Source: a virus. From it: a DNA stretch of 43,865 nt. The stretch is from positions 1 to 43,865 of the IMG/VR virus record IMGVR_UViG_3300048759_000087; one strand, written 5' to 3'. This document shows, in pieces, positions 21,410 through 28,956 of the stretch. The position numbers and the translations under genes are program-made. The notes beneath the pieces are model-generated. The model made no database searches. It had not been told where the DNA came from and saw nothing but the letters and a program-made list of their open reading frames with translations. The first letter of the stretch is position 1; every line of letters begins with the position of its first letter.

Positions 21410-22716
21410 TGGGCACTCCAATTCAGGGTGGCCGCGCTGGGGGTGATCGAGCTGGCCGTGTTGTTGCAGACCTTAAAGTTCGCGTTCCCGGCTGTGGGGT
21501 ATGAAATGATCGACAACATCGCTCCCGGCAGGTAGCCCGCGCTGGATGTCGGGTCTCCATTGAAAGTGGCTGAGATGACGTTGGTGGTAGCGATGGCCGC
21601 GTTGGCGACGGTAACCGGGGCCGCGCACGCACCGCTCGCGATTGCAGAAGTCCCGAGCGTTGCCGTGCCGCTGGCGACCGTTCGCGCGCCCACTGCCCAA
21701 TTGAGCGTGATGGCCCCGGGAGTGATGGCTGCCGAGGTGTTGTTGCACACCTTCACGTTGACGGTGTTGGCTGTAGGAAAAGGGATGAACGACAACATCG
21801 ACGGGGCGATATAGCCAGTGGTGGATGTTGGGTCCGCGCTGAAGCTGATGGCGATCGTGTCGGAAGTGGCGATGCCGGTGCCGGTAACTGGCGTCGCCGC
21901 CAGGCAGGCCCCGCTAGCCAGCAGGCTCGTAGGGAGGGAGATGGTTCCCTTCAGCGACGATCCGCCTCCACCGCCGCCGATCGCCGCGCATCCGGTGGCA
22001 TCGCCATTTGCCAGCACGCCGGTGGGCGCGTTGCCCGTGCTGCAAAGCGATGGCGCCGATGCCAGGGCGGTGGCCGTGCCCGCATTGCCCGTGGTGGCGT
22101 TGGCGATGGCCGTCGCGCCGGGGGGCAACATCGTCCAGTCGTTGCCGCTCGCATCGACGCACACCAGGGCAGACGATGCCAGGAAGACACAACTGACGCT
22201 CCCCGATGCCGGCGTACTCGGCAGAGAGCCAACCTCCCCCGTCATCTGGAAAGGCCCGCTGCCCGTAACGCTGAGAGTTTTCTTCCAGGCGTTGGTGGCA
22301 TAGCACCACCACTCATCGTTGTTGGTGCTGTCTAGATAGACAGCCAGGTTCGACGTCGATGGCGCCGTACAGTTCGCCGAGGGCGCTCCCGATCCCGTCG
22401 TCAAGACCACGTTGCCCGAGCCGCCGCTGCCCGGCAGCGCGATCCACCAGAGCGGCGCCGCCGCCGGATTGTTGCCCGTGTTGAGCGCCTGCAGGCTGAT
22501 GTAACTCGCCCCGCTATAGAGTGCCAGGTCCTGGGAGTTGTAAGTCGTCGAGCTCGACCAGGCGCCGGCGTAGTGCACCTTGTTGAAGTACAGGTAAGCG
22601 GTCGAGACATTGGTCTGAAACGGATTGCTGCTGGGCGAGCCGGGGTTACTGATGGCCTGGCCGAATGCGCCGGCGGCGATCGCTAGGAGCAGGAGGGGTG
22701 CGGAGCGAATCCTCAT
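21406..22716 (-). CDS. Secreted or fibre-like protein with signal peptide and tandem C-terminal domains
   Basis: This is 436 residues from the ATG at 22716; the longer frame to 22869 is Arg/Pro-rich and contains element copy g. Residues 1-20 are a signal peptide (MRIRSAPLLLLAIAAGAFGQ). Residues 45-95 (YAGAWSSSTTYNSQDLALY, ending in PLWWIAL) look like a small carbohydrate-binding fold. A Ser/Ala-rich stalk with GGGGGG near 295 follows. The C-terminus holds two tandem domains of about 85 residues, each with SGAC, FxxDPTSxxGY, MLSxIxxPTA, KVCNN and a closing TLNW strand. These domains occur in phage tail fibres. The paired Cys may form a disulfide outside the cytoplasm. Confidence 0.65.
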   Translation of the reverse strand: MRIRSAPLLLLAIAAGAFGQAISNPGSPSSNPFQTNVSTAYLYFNKVHYAGAWSSSTTYNSQDLALYSGASYISLQALNTGNNPAAAPLWWIALPGSGGSGNVVLTTGSGAPSANCTAPSTSNLAVYLDSTNNDEWWCYATNAWKKTLSVTGSGPFQMTGEVGSLPSTPASGSVSCVFLASSALVCVDASGNDWTMLPPGATAIANATTGNAGTATALASAPSLCSTGNAPTGVLANGDATGCAAIGGGGGGSSLKGTISLPTSLLASGACLAATPVTGTGIATSDTIAISFSADPTSTTGYIAPSMLSFIPFPTANTVNVKVCNNTSAAITPGAITLNWAVGARTVASGTATLGTSAIASGACAAPVTVANAAIATTNVISATFNGDPTSSAGYLPGAMLSIISYPTAGNANFKVCNNTASSITPSAATLNWSAQ

Positions 22717-22731
22717 ACCTGGCTTTTCGCC
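22717..22731 (-). promoter_or_regulatory. Recurrent element, copy g
   Basis: The minus strand reads GGCGAAAAGCCAGGT and touches the ATG at 22716. It differs from copies a and d by one base. No Shine-Dalgarno is present. Confidence 0.5.
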
Positions 22732-22748
22732 GGCGCGCCCAGGGACTA

Positions 22749-22764
22749 GCCGCCCATGGGCGGC
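22749..22764. other. Perfect 16-base palindrome (possible hairpin)
   Basis: GCCGCCCATGGGCGGC lies in the gap between the genes at 22772 and 22716. It can fold as a six-pair GC stem with a CATG loop. There is no U-run after it, so it is not a standard intrinsic terminator; it may pause or protect the transcript. Confidence 0.5.
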
Positions 22765-22771
22765 CGTTCCA

Positions 22772-23215
22772 TTAGGGCAGAATCTCGGCGTCGATCGCGA
22801 TGGTGGCCGCGCCGCCGGTACCGAGCGCGATCTTGATCTGCCATTGCAACGGAATCGAGATGGCCACAATGCCGCCGGCGAACGTCACCGCGCTACCGGT
22901 GCCAGGAGGCACCTGCGAAGTGGTGGAGCCGGGATAGAAATCGAAGACGTAAGTTCCCGCCACGGTCAGGTTGCCGCCGGCAGTAGGACCGGAGAGCGTG
23001 GCGATCGGCACCGCGGCGCCGCCGTTCGGAGGCATCGCGCAAAGAGATATCGAGTCCGGAGCGGTCGAGAGAGTCACCAGCGAAGTGGTGATGTACAGCC
23101 GGATGCCCTTCCCCACGGTCGATTTGTGAGTGACGGAGAAGTAGGGCCCCCCGGCGGCCGTGCAGGCCGTCGAGGGGAAGACATTCCGTTGCTGAATTCT
23201 GAGGTCGAAAGGCAT
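22772..23215 (-). CDS. Small beta-rich virion protein
   Basis: This is 147 residues; the ATG at 23215 is preceded by AAGGGGG four bases upstream. It begins PFDLRIQQRNVFPSTAC and continues as alternating strands (KGIRLYITTSLVTLS, GTYVFDFYPGS, GGIVAISIPLQWQIKIALG). It is of the size and composition of phage head or tail decoration proteins and lies just downstream of the capsid group. No homologous family is recognised. The proposal that it decorates the virion is inference from place. Confidence 0.55.
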   Translation of the reverse strand: MPFDLRIQQRNVFPSTACTAAGGPYFSVTHKSTVGKGIRLYITTSLVTLSTAPDSISLCAMPPNGGAAVPIATLSGPTAGGNLTVAGTYVFDFYPGSTTSQVPPGTGSAVTFAGGIVAISIPLQWQIKIALGTGGAATIAIDAEILP

Positions 23216-23224
23216 TCAACCCCC

Positions 23225-23752
23225 TTAATAAATCGGATTCGGATCGCTGCACAGGTTCGTGAAGCGCGAAACGAACAGCGTAGGGAGGTACGCCGCCGGC
23301 GTCGATAGAGTGCCTGCGGTGTTGTTGTACAGCAGCATCCCGAGATCGTATGGGCCGGTCCCGAGGACATAGATGCCCAGGCAGAGCAGCCCGGAGTTGG
23401 TCAATGCGTCGGTGGTGGCGCCGTTCACGTTGTCCTGGCTGAGGAATTCCCAGATGTCGCCGGGGAAGTAGTCGGGCGCGTGGCCGGCCTCGCTTGCCGT
23501 GATATTCCACATGGCGAGCGAGTGCGTGGTGATGCCGGTTAACTGGGTGGGGGCCGCCGCTGGCGAGTAGGTCGCGGTAAGAATGCAGTCGACCATCTGC
23601 ACCTGGTTGTTCGAAGTGTTGGTGCTCTTGTTGGCGGGGTTGGGCGCGCACATCGCCAGGATGGACCGGTCTTTCGGTACCCGCGTGGGTCCGATGCGCT
23701 CCCGCGTGACGTTGGTCGACGCGGGGCGCGTTTTCTGAGGAATGAGAGCCAT
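23225..23752 (-). CDS. Virion-associated protein next to the capsid gene
   Basis: This is 175 residues with AAGGAG before the ATG at 23752. A basic N-terminus (IPQKTRPASTNVTRERIGPTR) is followed by a beta-rich domain with four Cys residues and many aromatic positions (PDYFPGDIWEFLSQDNVNG, LLCLGIYVLGTGPYDLGMLLY). It lies directly after the major capsid gene. Minor head or head-tail joining proteins are common here. No precise family is recognised. Confidence 0.55.
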   Translation of the reverse strand: MALIPQKTRPASTNVTRERIGPTRVPKDRSILAMCAPNPANKSTNTSNNQVQMVDCILTATYSPAAAPTQLTGITTHSLAMWNITASEAGHAPDYFPGDIWEFLSQDNVNGATTDALTNSGLLCLGIYVLGTGPYDLGMLLYNNTAGTLSTPAAYLPTLFVSRFTNLCSDPNPIY

Positions 23753-23781
23753 GGATTCTCCTTAGCGGCTGCCCCTGGCCC

Positions 23782-24714
23782 TTATTGGCTGGGGACTCCG
23801 TAAATGCCGTAGAAGCCGTTAAAGCCCACGCTGAAGCGCATCCAGCCGGCCGTCTTGACCGAACGCGAATCGAAATCGATGTCGTGCACGGTGTGGAAGG
23901 CCTCGCGCTCGTAGAAGCGCAGCTCGGTGTCCGACTTCTCGCCCTCGAGGAACCAGGCGTGCGGGTCGGTCAAATAGTCCCACACCATCCAGGAGTCGAA
24001 GCTGGGCATGCCCGAGCGGTGCCGGAAAGCGTTGATGGTGCGGTTGGCCGTGTCGGCGCGGTCCGAACCGCCCAACAGTTCCGCTCCCACGAATTCCAGA
24101 GTGGGCGGAAAGATGGCTTTCTTCGAGGGGATCCGCAGCCGCTTGCCGCGGTGATCGACCGTCTGCCGCATATCCGTCAACGCCAACTGAATGCTGGTGA
24201 CGTCGGGATCGGTGGCATAAGAGAGCTTGTTGGTCTGCGTTCCGCCGCCGATGAGCGGGTGGGCGGTGGAGAACAGGGGCTGGCCGTCCGGTCCGTTGGT
24301 AGTTCCGGTGTCGTAGGAGAAGCCCGAATTGAACACGTTGGCCGCGGTGACTTCCTTGGTTTCCTTGGCCGAGCGCCCGAGTTCGGTCGCGAGCTTGCGC
24401 GTCACGCCAAACTTGTCGTCGTCCAGGGACACTTTCGACATCTTGAAGCCCAGGCCGTACTGCGCATGGACGTAGGTCTTGTTGAACCCTGGCAACGCGT
24501 CGTCGTAGCGCGTGGTGTCGTTTTCCGGGATGAGCGCGAACTGCCCGAAGCCCGTGACTTCCGTGGTCTGCTCGATGGAGCGCGAGCTGGACTCCATGCG
24601 GAAAACGTCGACGAACTCGTCGGGGAAGCGGGAGTACTTCGTCATGACAACTTCGTCGATCGCCGGGAGCATGCTCTGCAGGAACAGGTCCGGGAATAAC
24701 GTTCTGATAAACAT
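23782..24714 (-). CDS. Major capsid protein, HK97 fold (gpT-like)
   Basis: This is 310 residues with GGAGGGG eight bases before the ATG at 24714. The pattern is that of Mu gpT-like and related major head subunits. It opens with MFIRTLFPDLFL, then an E-loop-like region (YDDALPGFNKTYVHAQYGLGFKM), then KLATELGRSAKETKEVTAANVFNSGF and DGQPLFSTAHPLIGGG, which is highly typical. A P-domain follows (KKAIFPPTLEFVGAELL) and the end is GFNGFYGIYG. Many copies of it build the icosahedral shell around the scaffold encoded at 26326-27105. The order scaffold, cement protein, capsid is typical of tailed phages. Confidence 0.85.
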   Translation of the reverse strand: MFIRTLFPDLFLQSMLPAIDEVVMTKYSRFPDEFVDVFRMESSSRSIEQTTEVTGFGQFALIPENDTTRYDDALPGFNKTYVHAQYGLGFKMSKVSLDDDKFGVTRKLATELGRSAKETKEVTAANVFNSGFSYDTGTTNGPDGQPLFSTAHPLIGGGTQTNKLSYATDPDVTSIQLALTDMRQTVDHRGKRLRIPSKKAIFPPTLEFVGAELLGGSDRADTANRTINAFRHRSGMPSFDSWMVWDYLTDPHAWFLEGEKSDTELRFYEREAFHTVHDIDFDSRSVKTAGWMRFSVGFNGFYGIYGVPSQ

Positions 24715-24736
24715 CTAAAGCCCCTCCGAAACTTTC

Positions 24737-24769
24737 GGGCGGCGCCTGCTCTCTGGCCGGCTGCCGCCC
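24737..24769. other. GC-rich hairpin before the major capsid gene
   Basis: Arms GGGCGGC (24737-24743) and GCCGCCC (24763-24769) enclose an inner GCC/GGC pair (24744-24746, 24755-24757). It lies in the 72-base gap between the cement and capsid genes. It lacks a U-run and could act as an attenuator or as a 5' stabiliser of the capsid message. Confidence 0.5.
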
Positions 24770-24786
24770 TCTCAAAACCTCTGCTA

Positions 24787-25359
24787 CTAGACGCCCACCG
24801 AACCCTGAGCGAACTGGTGCTTGTTGATCAGGCACTCGACAATCGCGTTGGTGCCTTCCAGGTTCGGCGTGATCATCGACACGCGCGTCAACCTCAGATC
24901 GAGGGTCGCGGTGGTCGCAATGCCGGTGGTGTTCACGGTCATGCCCGACTGTTTGGTCGACAGGCTCCCCGTGTTGTAAGCGATATTGATGTTGGCGTTT
25001 TTGCCGATGTACGAGGCAGTCGTCATCGGATTGGTGGCGTCGCACATCGCCATGTAGATGACATCCTGCTCATCGGTCACCATGTGCACGGTGAGAGTCG
25101 AGAGTAGGCCGTAGTTGAGCGCAGCCCCCAGCCAGAGCGTAGTCCCCGGCGTGCCGTTGTATCCGGTCTGGCAGGTCGGGACGTTGTACCCGATAGGAGA
25201 CTCGGGGATCGCGACCGCGCCGGTGACTTTCTGGACGATGTCGAAAGCGAAGAGCGTATGCGTGTCGGTTGCGGGCTTGCCGTATTCCGTGCAACTGAAC
25301 GGCGCGCCGCCGAAACGACTGATCGGCCGGAAGCCGAACGGGTTGTTAGGATTTGCCAC
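24787..25359 (-). CDS. Head cement/decoration-type protein
   Basis: This is 190 residues with a GTG start at 25359 and GGGGGG about nine bases upstream. The N-terminus (ANPNNPFGFRPISRFGG) is the recognisable beginning of a family of small phage head proteins that lie next to the capsid gene in many podoviruses. The rest is a beta-sandwich-like sequence (LFAFDIVQKVTGAVAIPE, TLTVHMVTDEQDVIYMAM, ATLDLRLTRVSMI). It probably stabilises the shell after expansion. Transcription may start at the sigma28-like promoter just upstream (25384-25412). Confidence 0.7.
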   Translation of the reverse strand: MANPNNPFGFRPISRFGGAPFSCTEYGKPATDTHTLFAFDIVQKVTGAVAIPESPIGYNVPTCQTGYNGTPGTTLWLGAALNYGLLSTLTVHMVTDEQDVIYMAMCDATNPMTTASYIGKNANINIAYNTGSLSTKQSGMTVNTTGIATTATLDLRLTRVSMITPNLEGTNAIVECLINKHQFAQGSVGV

Positions 25360-25383
25360 TTAGAAAAGTCCCCCCTGCTGAGT

Positions 25384-25412
25384 GGTTATTCGCCCAACAG
25401 GAGGAAACTTTT
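25384..25412 (-). promoter_or_regulatory. Recurrent element copy h with a sigma28-like -35 box
   Basis: The minus strand reads AAAAGTTT (25412-25405), then ten bases, then GGCGAATAACC (25394-25384). The sigma28/FliA consensus is TAAAGTTT, eleven bases, GCCGATAA, so this is a good match in both boxes and spacing. It lies 25 bases before the GTG of the cement gene. This is the only copy of the element with a convincing -35. The flanks (AAAAGT and ACTTTT) can also pair, putting the element in a loop. Confidence 0.5.
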
Positions 25413-26326
25413 TACGGCTTGTCGGAAAAGTGGATGCCCATCGAGAGATCCGCGCCCACCAGTTCCTGTCTCTCGCTGGCGTTGCCGTGGATCACTTCAT
25501 TGGCGCGCAAGGGTCTCGAACCCGCGCCCACGCGCCCCGCAGAGGCGAGGAGCTGCTCGGTCTTCGCCATGTACTCGTCTTCCGCGTCCCTCACCAGCTG
25601 CTGCGATTGGTCGCGGTAGTGGCGCGCGCGCCCCGCCGCGATCGCCGCCGGGATCTCGGCCAGCAGGAGAGTGCCGGCCTTGGCGAGCTCGCCTTTTTCG
25701 TCTTTCACCAGGGTGTACCCGCGCATGCCCAGGACTGCGATACACCGCTCCGACATAAAGCGGTAGCTCATGCCCGGACGGTTGCCGTGCTTCATCACCA
25801 CCTCGCGGAGGACGTTGCCGCCCAGCAAGAGCGGGTCTCCGAATTCCTCCGGGCCGGTCTCGTACTCCACTTGCTTGCGCGGGATCTGGAGGATCTGATC
25901 GGCGAAGGCCTGCGCGACTTTCTCCACGCCGAAGCGTTTGATGCCGTGGAAAATGCCGCGGCGGAGGATCTCGTCGCCGACTGCCTCATGCTGCTTGAGC
26001 AGGATCGTCTTGCGGAAGAGTTCCGCGGTCGCTTCCAATCCCTCGCGCTCTACCAGCGCAAGCATGTGTGGGCAGCCGTCGATCAACGGACTTGGGCCGT
26101 AGACCCACCGTACGGTCGTAGTCGCCGGGTTGCCGAATGCCTGTTTGTCCCACGTGTCGAGCCCCGCAAAGAACTCGTTAGCGTCCTTGGGGCCTTCGTC
26201 CTTCAGGCCGAGTCCCAGGTCCGGGATTTCTTTCATCTGTGCGTCGAGTCGCGCCTGGCGATCGGCGAGTACTTTCTCGTTGGCGGCCTGCGCCGGATCG
26301 GGCGCTCTTCGTGTAGGTCTCGGCAT
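25412..26326 (-). CDS. Phage protein of unknown function in the head gene cluster
   Basis: This is 304 residues. It starts with a basic, Pro-rich segment and a coiled coil (AQAANEKVLADRQARLDAQMKEI), then a long alpha-rich domain (HMLALVEREGLEATAELFRKTILLKQHEA, KRFGVEKVAQAFADQILQIPRK). It ends in a charged helix near AEIPAAIAAGRARHYRDQSQQLV. The ATG meets the stop of the scaffold gene. Genes of this size between scaffold and cement protein may code for minor head proteins or scaffold partners. No family or motif is recognised. Confidence 0.55.
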   Translation of the reverse strand: MPRPTRRAPDPAQAANEKVLADRQARLDAQMKEIPDLGLGLKDEGPKDANEFFAGLDTWDKQAFGNPATTTVRWVYGPSPLIDGCPHMLALVEREGLEATAELFRKTILLKQHEAVGDEILRRGIFHGIKRFGVEKVAQAFADQILQIPRKQVEYETGPEEFGDPLLLGGNVLREVVMKHGNRPGMSYRFMSERCIAVLGMRGYTLVKDEKGELAKAGTLLLAEIPAAIAAGRARHYRDQSQQLVRDAEDEYMAKTEQLLASAGRVGAGSRPLRANEVIHGNASERQELVGADLSMGIHFSDKP

Positions 26327-27105
26327 TATTTGAGCCTCATTGCCACGCCTTTAGTAGCGCGGGCCTTATACTTCTCGATGGCCTGTTCGGGTGTCGTGTC
26401 GTCGTCCACCAGCATGCGGATGGCGATCTGCTTTTGCTCGTCCGTCATTTCGGTGTCTTCTTCGTCGGGCCGTTCTGCCGCGCGGTGGTTGCGATCGCCG
26501 GCGCCGGCGGCGGCCCGTGTGCGCCTGGCCTCTTCCTTGTCGGATTGAATCTGCGCCGGCGTCTTGGTCTTGCCCTCGCGCAGGAAGCGGAGCTCGACCC
26601 GCTCGGCGGCCATTTCCATAGCGAGCGCTTCGCCGACGCCCTGCTTTTTGAGGGAGCCGTATTCGAGCGCGGTGGACTTAAAAAACTCGGAATCGTTTTT
26701 TTTGAGGTCGGGATACTTGGCGACGAGCTCGCCTTGCTTGGCCAGCTCCTGGGCTTTCTGCGAGATGGCCTGGGCCATCTCGTCTCCCTTGACGAAACCG
26801 GCCTTTTTGGCCCAAGTCTCCATGTAGCGCTCGAAGGCCTTGCCGCCTTTCGTCGCCAGGTCGAGGACGTCGACCTCGGGCTCCGTTTCGGCGGCCGGTG
26901 TCGACGCCGCCGCGGGGGCCGGCTTTTCGGTGGCCTTGTTATACCAGAATTCCGCGGTACGTTTGCTTTCCGCGGCCGCGGTTTTCAGATCGTCGATCTG
27001 CTGCTGCAGCGCCGCGGCGTCGACCGTGGGTGTCTGGGGAGTTCCCGCGGCGAGCGGTGCCGCGGCCGGGGAAACGGTGGTAGGGGCTACGGGTTCGGTT
27101 GTCAT
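26326..27105 (-). CDS. Capsid scaffolding protein
   Basis: This is 259 residues, highly charged and helical, flanked by disordered Ala/Pro/Thr-rich ends. An N-terminal coiled coil (ALQQQIDDLKTAAAESKRTAEFWYNK) and a central helical region (ELAKQGELVAKYPDLKKND, EALAMEMAAERVELRFL) lead to a basic C-terminal helix (TPEQAIEKYKARATKGVAMRLK). Basic C-termini of scaffolds bind the inner face of the capsid. Size, composition and its place just before the cement and capsid genes all fit. Its start overlaps the stop of the 96-residue gene (ATGA). Confidence 0.7.
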   Translation of the reverse strand: MTTEPVAPTTVSPAAAPLAAGTPQTPTVDAAALQQQIDDLKTAAAESKRTAEFWYNKATEKPAPAAASTPAAETEPEVDVLDLATKGGKAFERYMETWAKKAGFVKGDEMAQAISQKAQELAKQGELVAKYPDLKKNDSEFFKSTALEYGSLKKQGVGEALAMEMAAERVELRFLREGKTKTPAQIQSDKEEARRTRAAAGAGDRNHRAAERPDEEDTEMTDEQKQIAIRMLVDDDTTPEQAIEKYKARATKGVAMRLK

Positions 27106-27392
27106 AGAATTTGCTTCGGCTCAGAGGACTCCGGGTGCTCGGAGCAGTAGTCCGGAAGGTCATCCGCTCCGGATGCCCGGCATTCACAGGCGTAGATTTT
27201 GCCCCCAACGCGTTTCACCACCTGAGCGGCGTTGATCGCCGAGACTGTCGTCTTGGTTGTGTACGGCGGCATTGGGTAATCGAGCTGGACCTCGCAGGTG
27301 CAATAGTCGCCCGGTCGTACCGACAGCACTGTGCCTGGAATGTTCACCAGGTCTCCCGGTTTCAGTAGATTTCCGTTCGCATCGTGTGGCAT
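27102..27392 (-). CDS. Small beta-barrel-like protein with C-terminal cysteines
   Basis: This is 96 residues. The N-terminal part (GNLLKPGDLVNIPGTVLSVRPGDYCTCEVQLDY) has the LxxGDxVxIPGxV pattern of small SH3-like barrels. The C-terminal part carries CECRASG and a further Cys (DYCSEH) that could bind metal. It is coupled to the scaffold gene (ATGA at 27102-27105). No function is known to me; a small regulatory or nucleic-acid-binding role would fit. Confidence 0.55.
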   Translation of the reverse strand: MPHDANGNLLKPGDLVNIPGTVLSVRPGDYCTCEVQLDYPMPPYTTKTTVSAINAAQVVKRVGGKIYACECRASGADDLPDYCSEHPESSEPKQIL

Positions 27393-27404
27393 AGAATTTT
27401 CCTC

Positions 27405-27758
27405 TCAAAGTAACTTTAAAGTCTCGGCGCCGAATTGCGTCCCCTTATAGAGCTCGGAGGTCTTCGGCAGGTATGGCTTGACGCACGCCTTGCAAAGCAG
27501 CTGATAGATGCCGTCCTTGGGGACGACGTACATCCGCACCTGTTCGCCCGGCGTCTCGGCGCTCAGTTGCCCCCAGGTCTTCACGCATCCCTGGCACCCG
27601 CGCGGCGTCTCGCCGGCGAGCACGTCGAGGGCGTGCTGCTGCCAGTCGAGGCAATAGTCGCAGATGATTTGTTTCGAGTGCAAACGGTGGATCCGGAACT
27701 TGGGCCGAGAGCGTTGGCACCAGTTGCAGACAAACGTCTCGATGAAGGCCGGGGTCAT
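27405..27758 (-). CDS. Cys-rich zinc-ribbon protein
   Basis: This is 117 residues from the ATG at 27758, which overlaps the stop of the upstream gene (ATGA) and has GGAAGA nearby; the longer frame to 27920 is a shadow. Four CxxC pairs appear in order: CNWC, CDYC, CQGC and CKAC (the last in LLCKACVKPYLPKTSEL). This suggests two zinc ribbons or one double zinc site. Such proteins may bind DNA, RNA or a host enzyme. It lies between the endolysin group and the scaffold group. The exact function is unknown. Confidence 0.65.
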   Translation of the reverse strand: MTPAFIETFVCNWCQRSRPKFRIHRLHSKQIICDYCLDWQQHALDVLAGETPRGCQGCVKTWGQLSAETPGEQVRMYVVPKDGIYQLLCKACVKPYLPKTSELYKGTQFGAETLKLL

Positions 27759-27967
27759 TCGAAGTCTTCCATTAGTCCGGTCAAAGGAAAGCGCTCCGGG
27801 TGCTCCCGCCGACCGGTCAGGCGCAGCGATTCGCCGGTCAGGTAAAACTCGACCGTCTCCGCTTCGGCGGAATACGCAGCTCCGGTAACAGTGATGCCCT
27901 CGCGTAAATGCAGGAGACACCGGAGCGCCTCAAGCGAGAGGCAAATGGTGCCGCGGCGTTTCTTCAC
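27755..27967 (-). CDS. Small phage protein, GTG start coupled to the endolysin
   Basis: This is 70 residues from the GTG at 27967, whose GTGA overlaps the endolysin stop. It begins VKKRRGTICLSLEALRCLLHLREG, followed by a beta hairpin (ITVTGAAYSAEAETVEFYLTGESL) and a charged end. The longer frame to 28051 only shadows the endolysin. No domain is recognised. The gene order suggests a late role; the start choice rests on the overlap. Confidence 0.55.
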   Translation of the reverse strand: MKKRRGTICLSLEALRCLLHLREGITVTGAAYSAEAETVEFYLTGESLRLTGRREHPERFPLTGLMEDFE

Positions 27968-28407
27968 GCTGCCTCCCCGAGGAACATGGCCCGCTCTGCA
28001 GCGCGCCTGGTAACGAGGCCAGGCAGTACTCGGCCATCGGCATGGCACCACTTCGGGAACTCATCGGCCGCCGCCGTGAAGTTGCCTTCATTGACCATCC
28101 GAACCAGGGTCGAATTCTGCCATCCCGCGCAGTTGTATGCGAAACTCACCAGGGCGTCGAACTGCCCTTGAGTGAGAGGCGCGCGGTGGACTGCCGCCAG
28201 GACCAGGCCCTCCTTGGCCAGCACATCGCTATCGAAGAGCTCATCCGCGATTGCCTGGCCGATCTTCAGCCCGCGGACTACGTCGGGGCCGGTGTGCCCC
28301 CAGCCGATGGTCGGCAGCTTCCACCCTACGCCGGGGTCGGGATACGCTTCGAGTTTGCAGCTTTCAGCCGCTTGGATCAGGGCGCGGCCGGCCGGCGAGG
28401 TTCTCAT
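27964..28407 (-). CDS. Endolysin, T4-type lysozyme (GH24)
   Basis: This is 147 residues. The GH24 pattern is plain: catalytic Glu in AAESCKLEAYPDPG, followed by LPTIGWGHTGPDV, the muramidase signature with the Asp/Thr positions. Later come LTQGQFDALVSFAYNCAGW and the closing LPGLVTRRAAERAMFLG. It hydrolyses the MurNAc-GlcNAc bond of peptidoglycan in the periplasm. There is no signal peptide, so it should be released by the holin. Its ATG overlaps the stop of the small membrane gene at 28404-28595 by ATGA, the usual holin-endolysin pairing. Confidence 0.85.
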   Translation of the reverse strand: MRTSPAGRALIQAAESCKLEAYPDPGVGWKLPTIGWGHTGPDVVRGLKIGQAIADELFDSDVLAKEGLVLAAVHRAPLTQGQFDALVSFAYNCAGWQNSTLVRMVNEGNFTAAADEFPKWCHADGRVLPGLVTRRAAERAMFLGEAA

Positions 28408-28595
28408 GTTGGTTTATTGGCTCCCATCGACCTGGCGAGCACTCCCATTCCGAAAACGACCAGGTCGTGCCCCACCTGTGCCCGTTGCGATGGGTCCATA
28501 AAGCGCACGCCGGCGCTGATCACCGCGAGCGAGATCAGGCAGTATCCGGCCTCACGCTCGAGGCACGCGGCGATGGTGAGCATGAAGCCGGACAT
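28404..28595 (-). CDS. Holin-like small membrane protein
   Basis: This is 63 residues with two possible membrane segments: MSGFMLTIAACLE with YCLISLAVISAGVRF in the first half, and LVVFGMGVLARSMG near the end. A polar turn (MDPSQRAQVGHD) separates them. The last codons overlap the endolysin start (ATGA). Small size, two hydrophobic stretches and pairing with a lysozyme that lacks a signal peptide make a holin likely. An antiholin or another membrane factor remains possible. Confidence 0.65.
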   Translation of the reverse strand: MSGFMLTIAACLEREAGYCLISLAVISAGVRFMDPSQRAQVGHDLVVFGMGVLARSMGANKPT

Positions 28596-28599
28596 AAAT

Positions 28600-28941
28600 T
28601 TAGCTTTTGAGCGCGGCCGTAACGGTGGCCACCGTGGGGTGCGTCTTCAGTAGCGTGGAGACCGACTGCACCGCCGGCAGGGCATCGCCTAACAAGGCGG
28701 TGAGGCTGGAGGTGTTCGCGGTGTCCTGCGCGGCCGCGGCAACCTTGGCCATTACCACTTCCTCCAGAGAATCGAACGAAGTGACCGCCGCGGCGGGAAC
28801 GCCGGCAGCCACGGCCACGGCGCTGCCTTCAGCGATGGCGCCCTGGATCGTGGCGCTGTTCTGGTTCAGAAAGGAATCGACCTTGGCGGCGCCGGCCTTG
28901 AGGTCTTTCCATGCTGTGGTGAATGCGTTTGTGATCGTCAT
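28600..28941 (-). CDS. Ala-rich helical protein of the lysis region
   Basis: This is 113 residues, almost all helical, with Ala/Val-rich stretches (AIAEGSAVAVAAGVPAAAV, VAAAAQDTANTSSL). The N-terminus is amphipathic (TITNAFTTAWKDLKAGAAKVDSFL). Hydrophobic runs are short and not clear membrane spans. It lies four bases upstream of the holin-like gene. It could be a lysis timing factor or a structural protein; nothing in the sequence decides this. Confidence 0.5.
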   Translation of the reverse strand: MTITNAFTTAWKDLKAGAAKVDSFLNQNSATIQGAIAEGSAVAVAAGVPAAAVTSFDSLEEVVMAKVAAAAQDTANTSSLTALLGDALPAVQSVSTLLKTHPTVATVTAALKS

Positions 28942-28956
28942 GAGTGTTTGTTCCTT

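Noticed and set aside
25505-25535. GGGTTCGAGACC on the minus strand as a tRNA T-arm
   Set aside because: It is inside the 304-residue coding frame and there is no matching anticodon or D-arm upstream.
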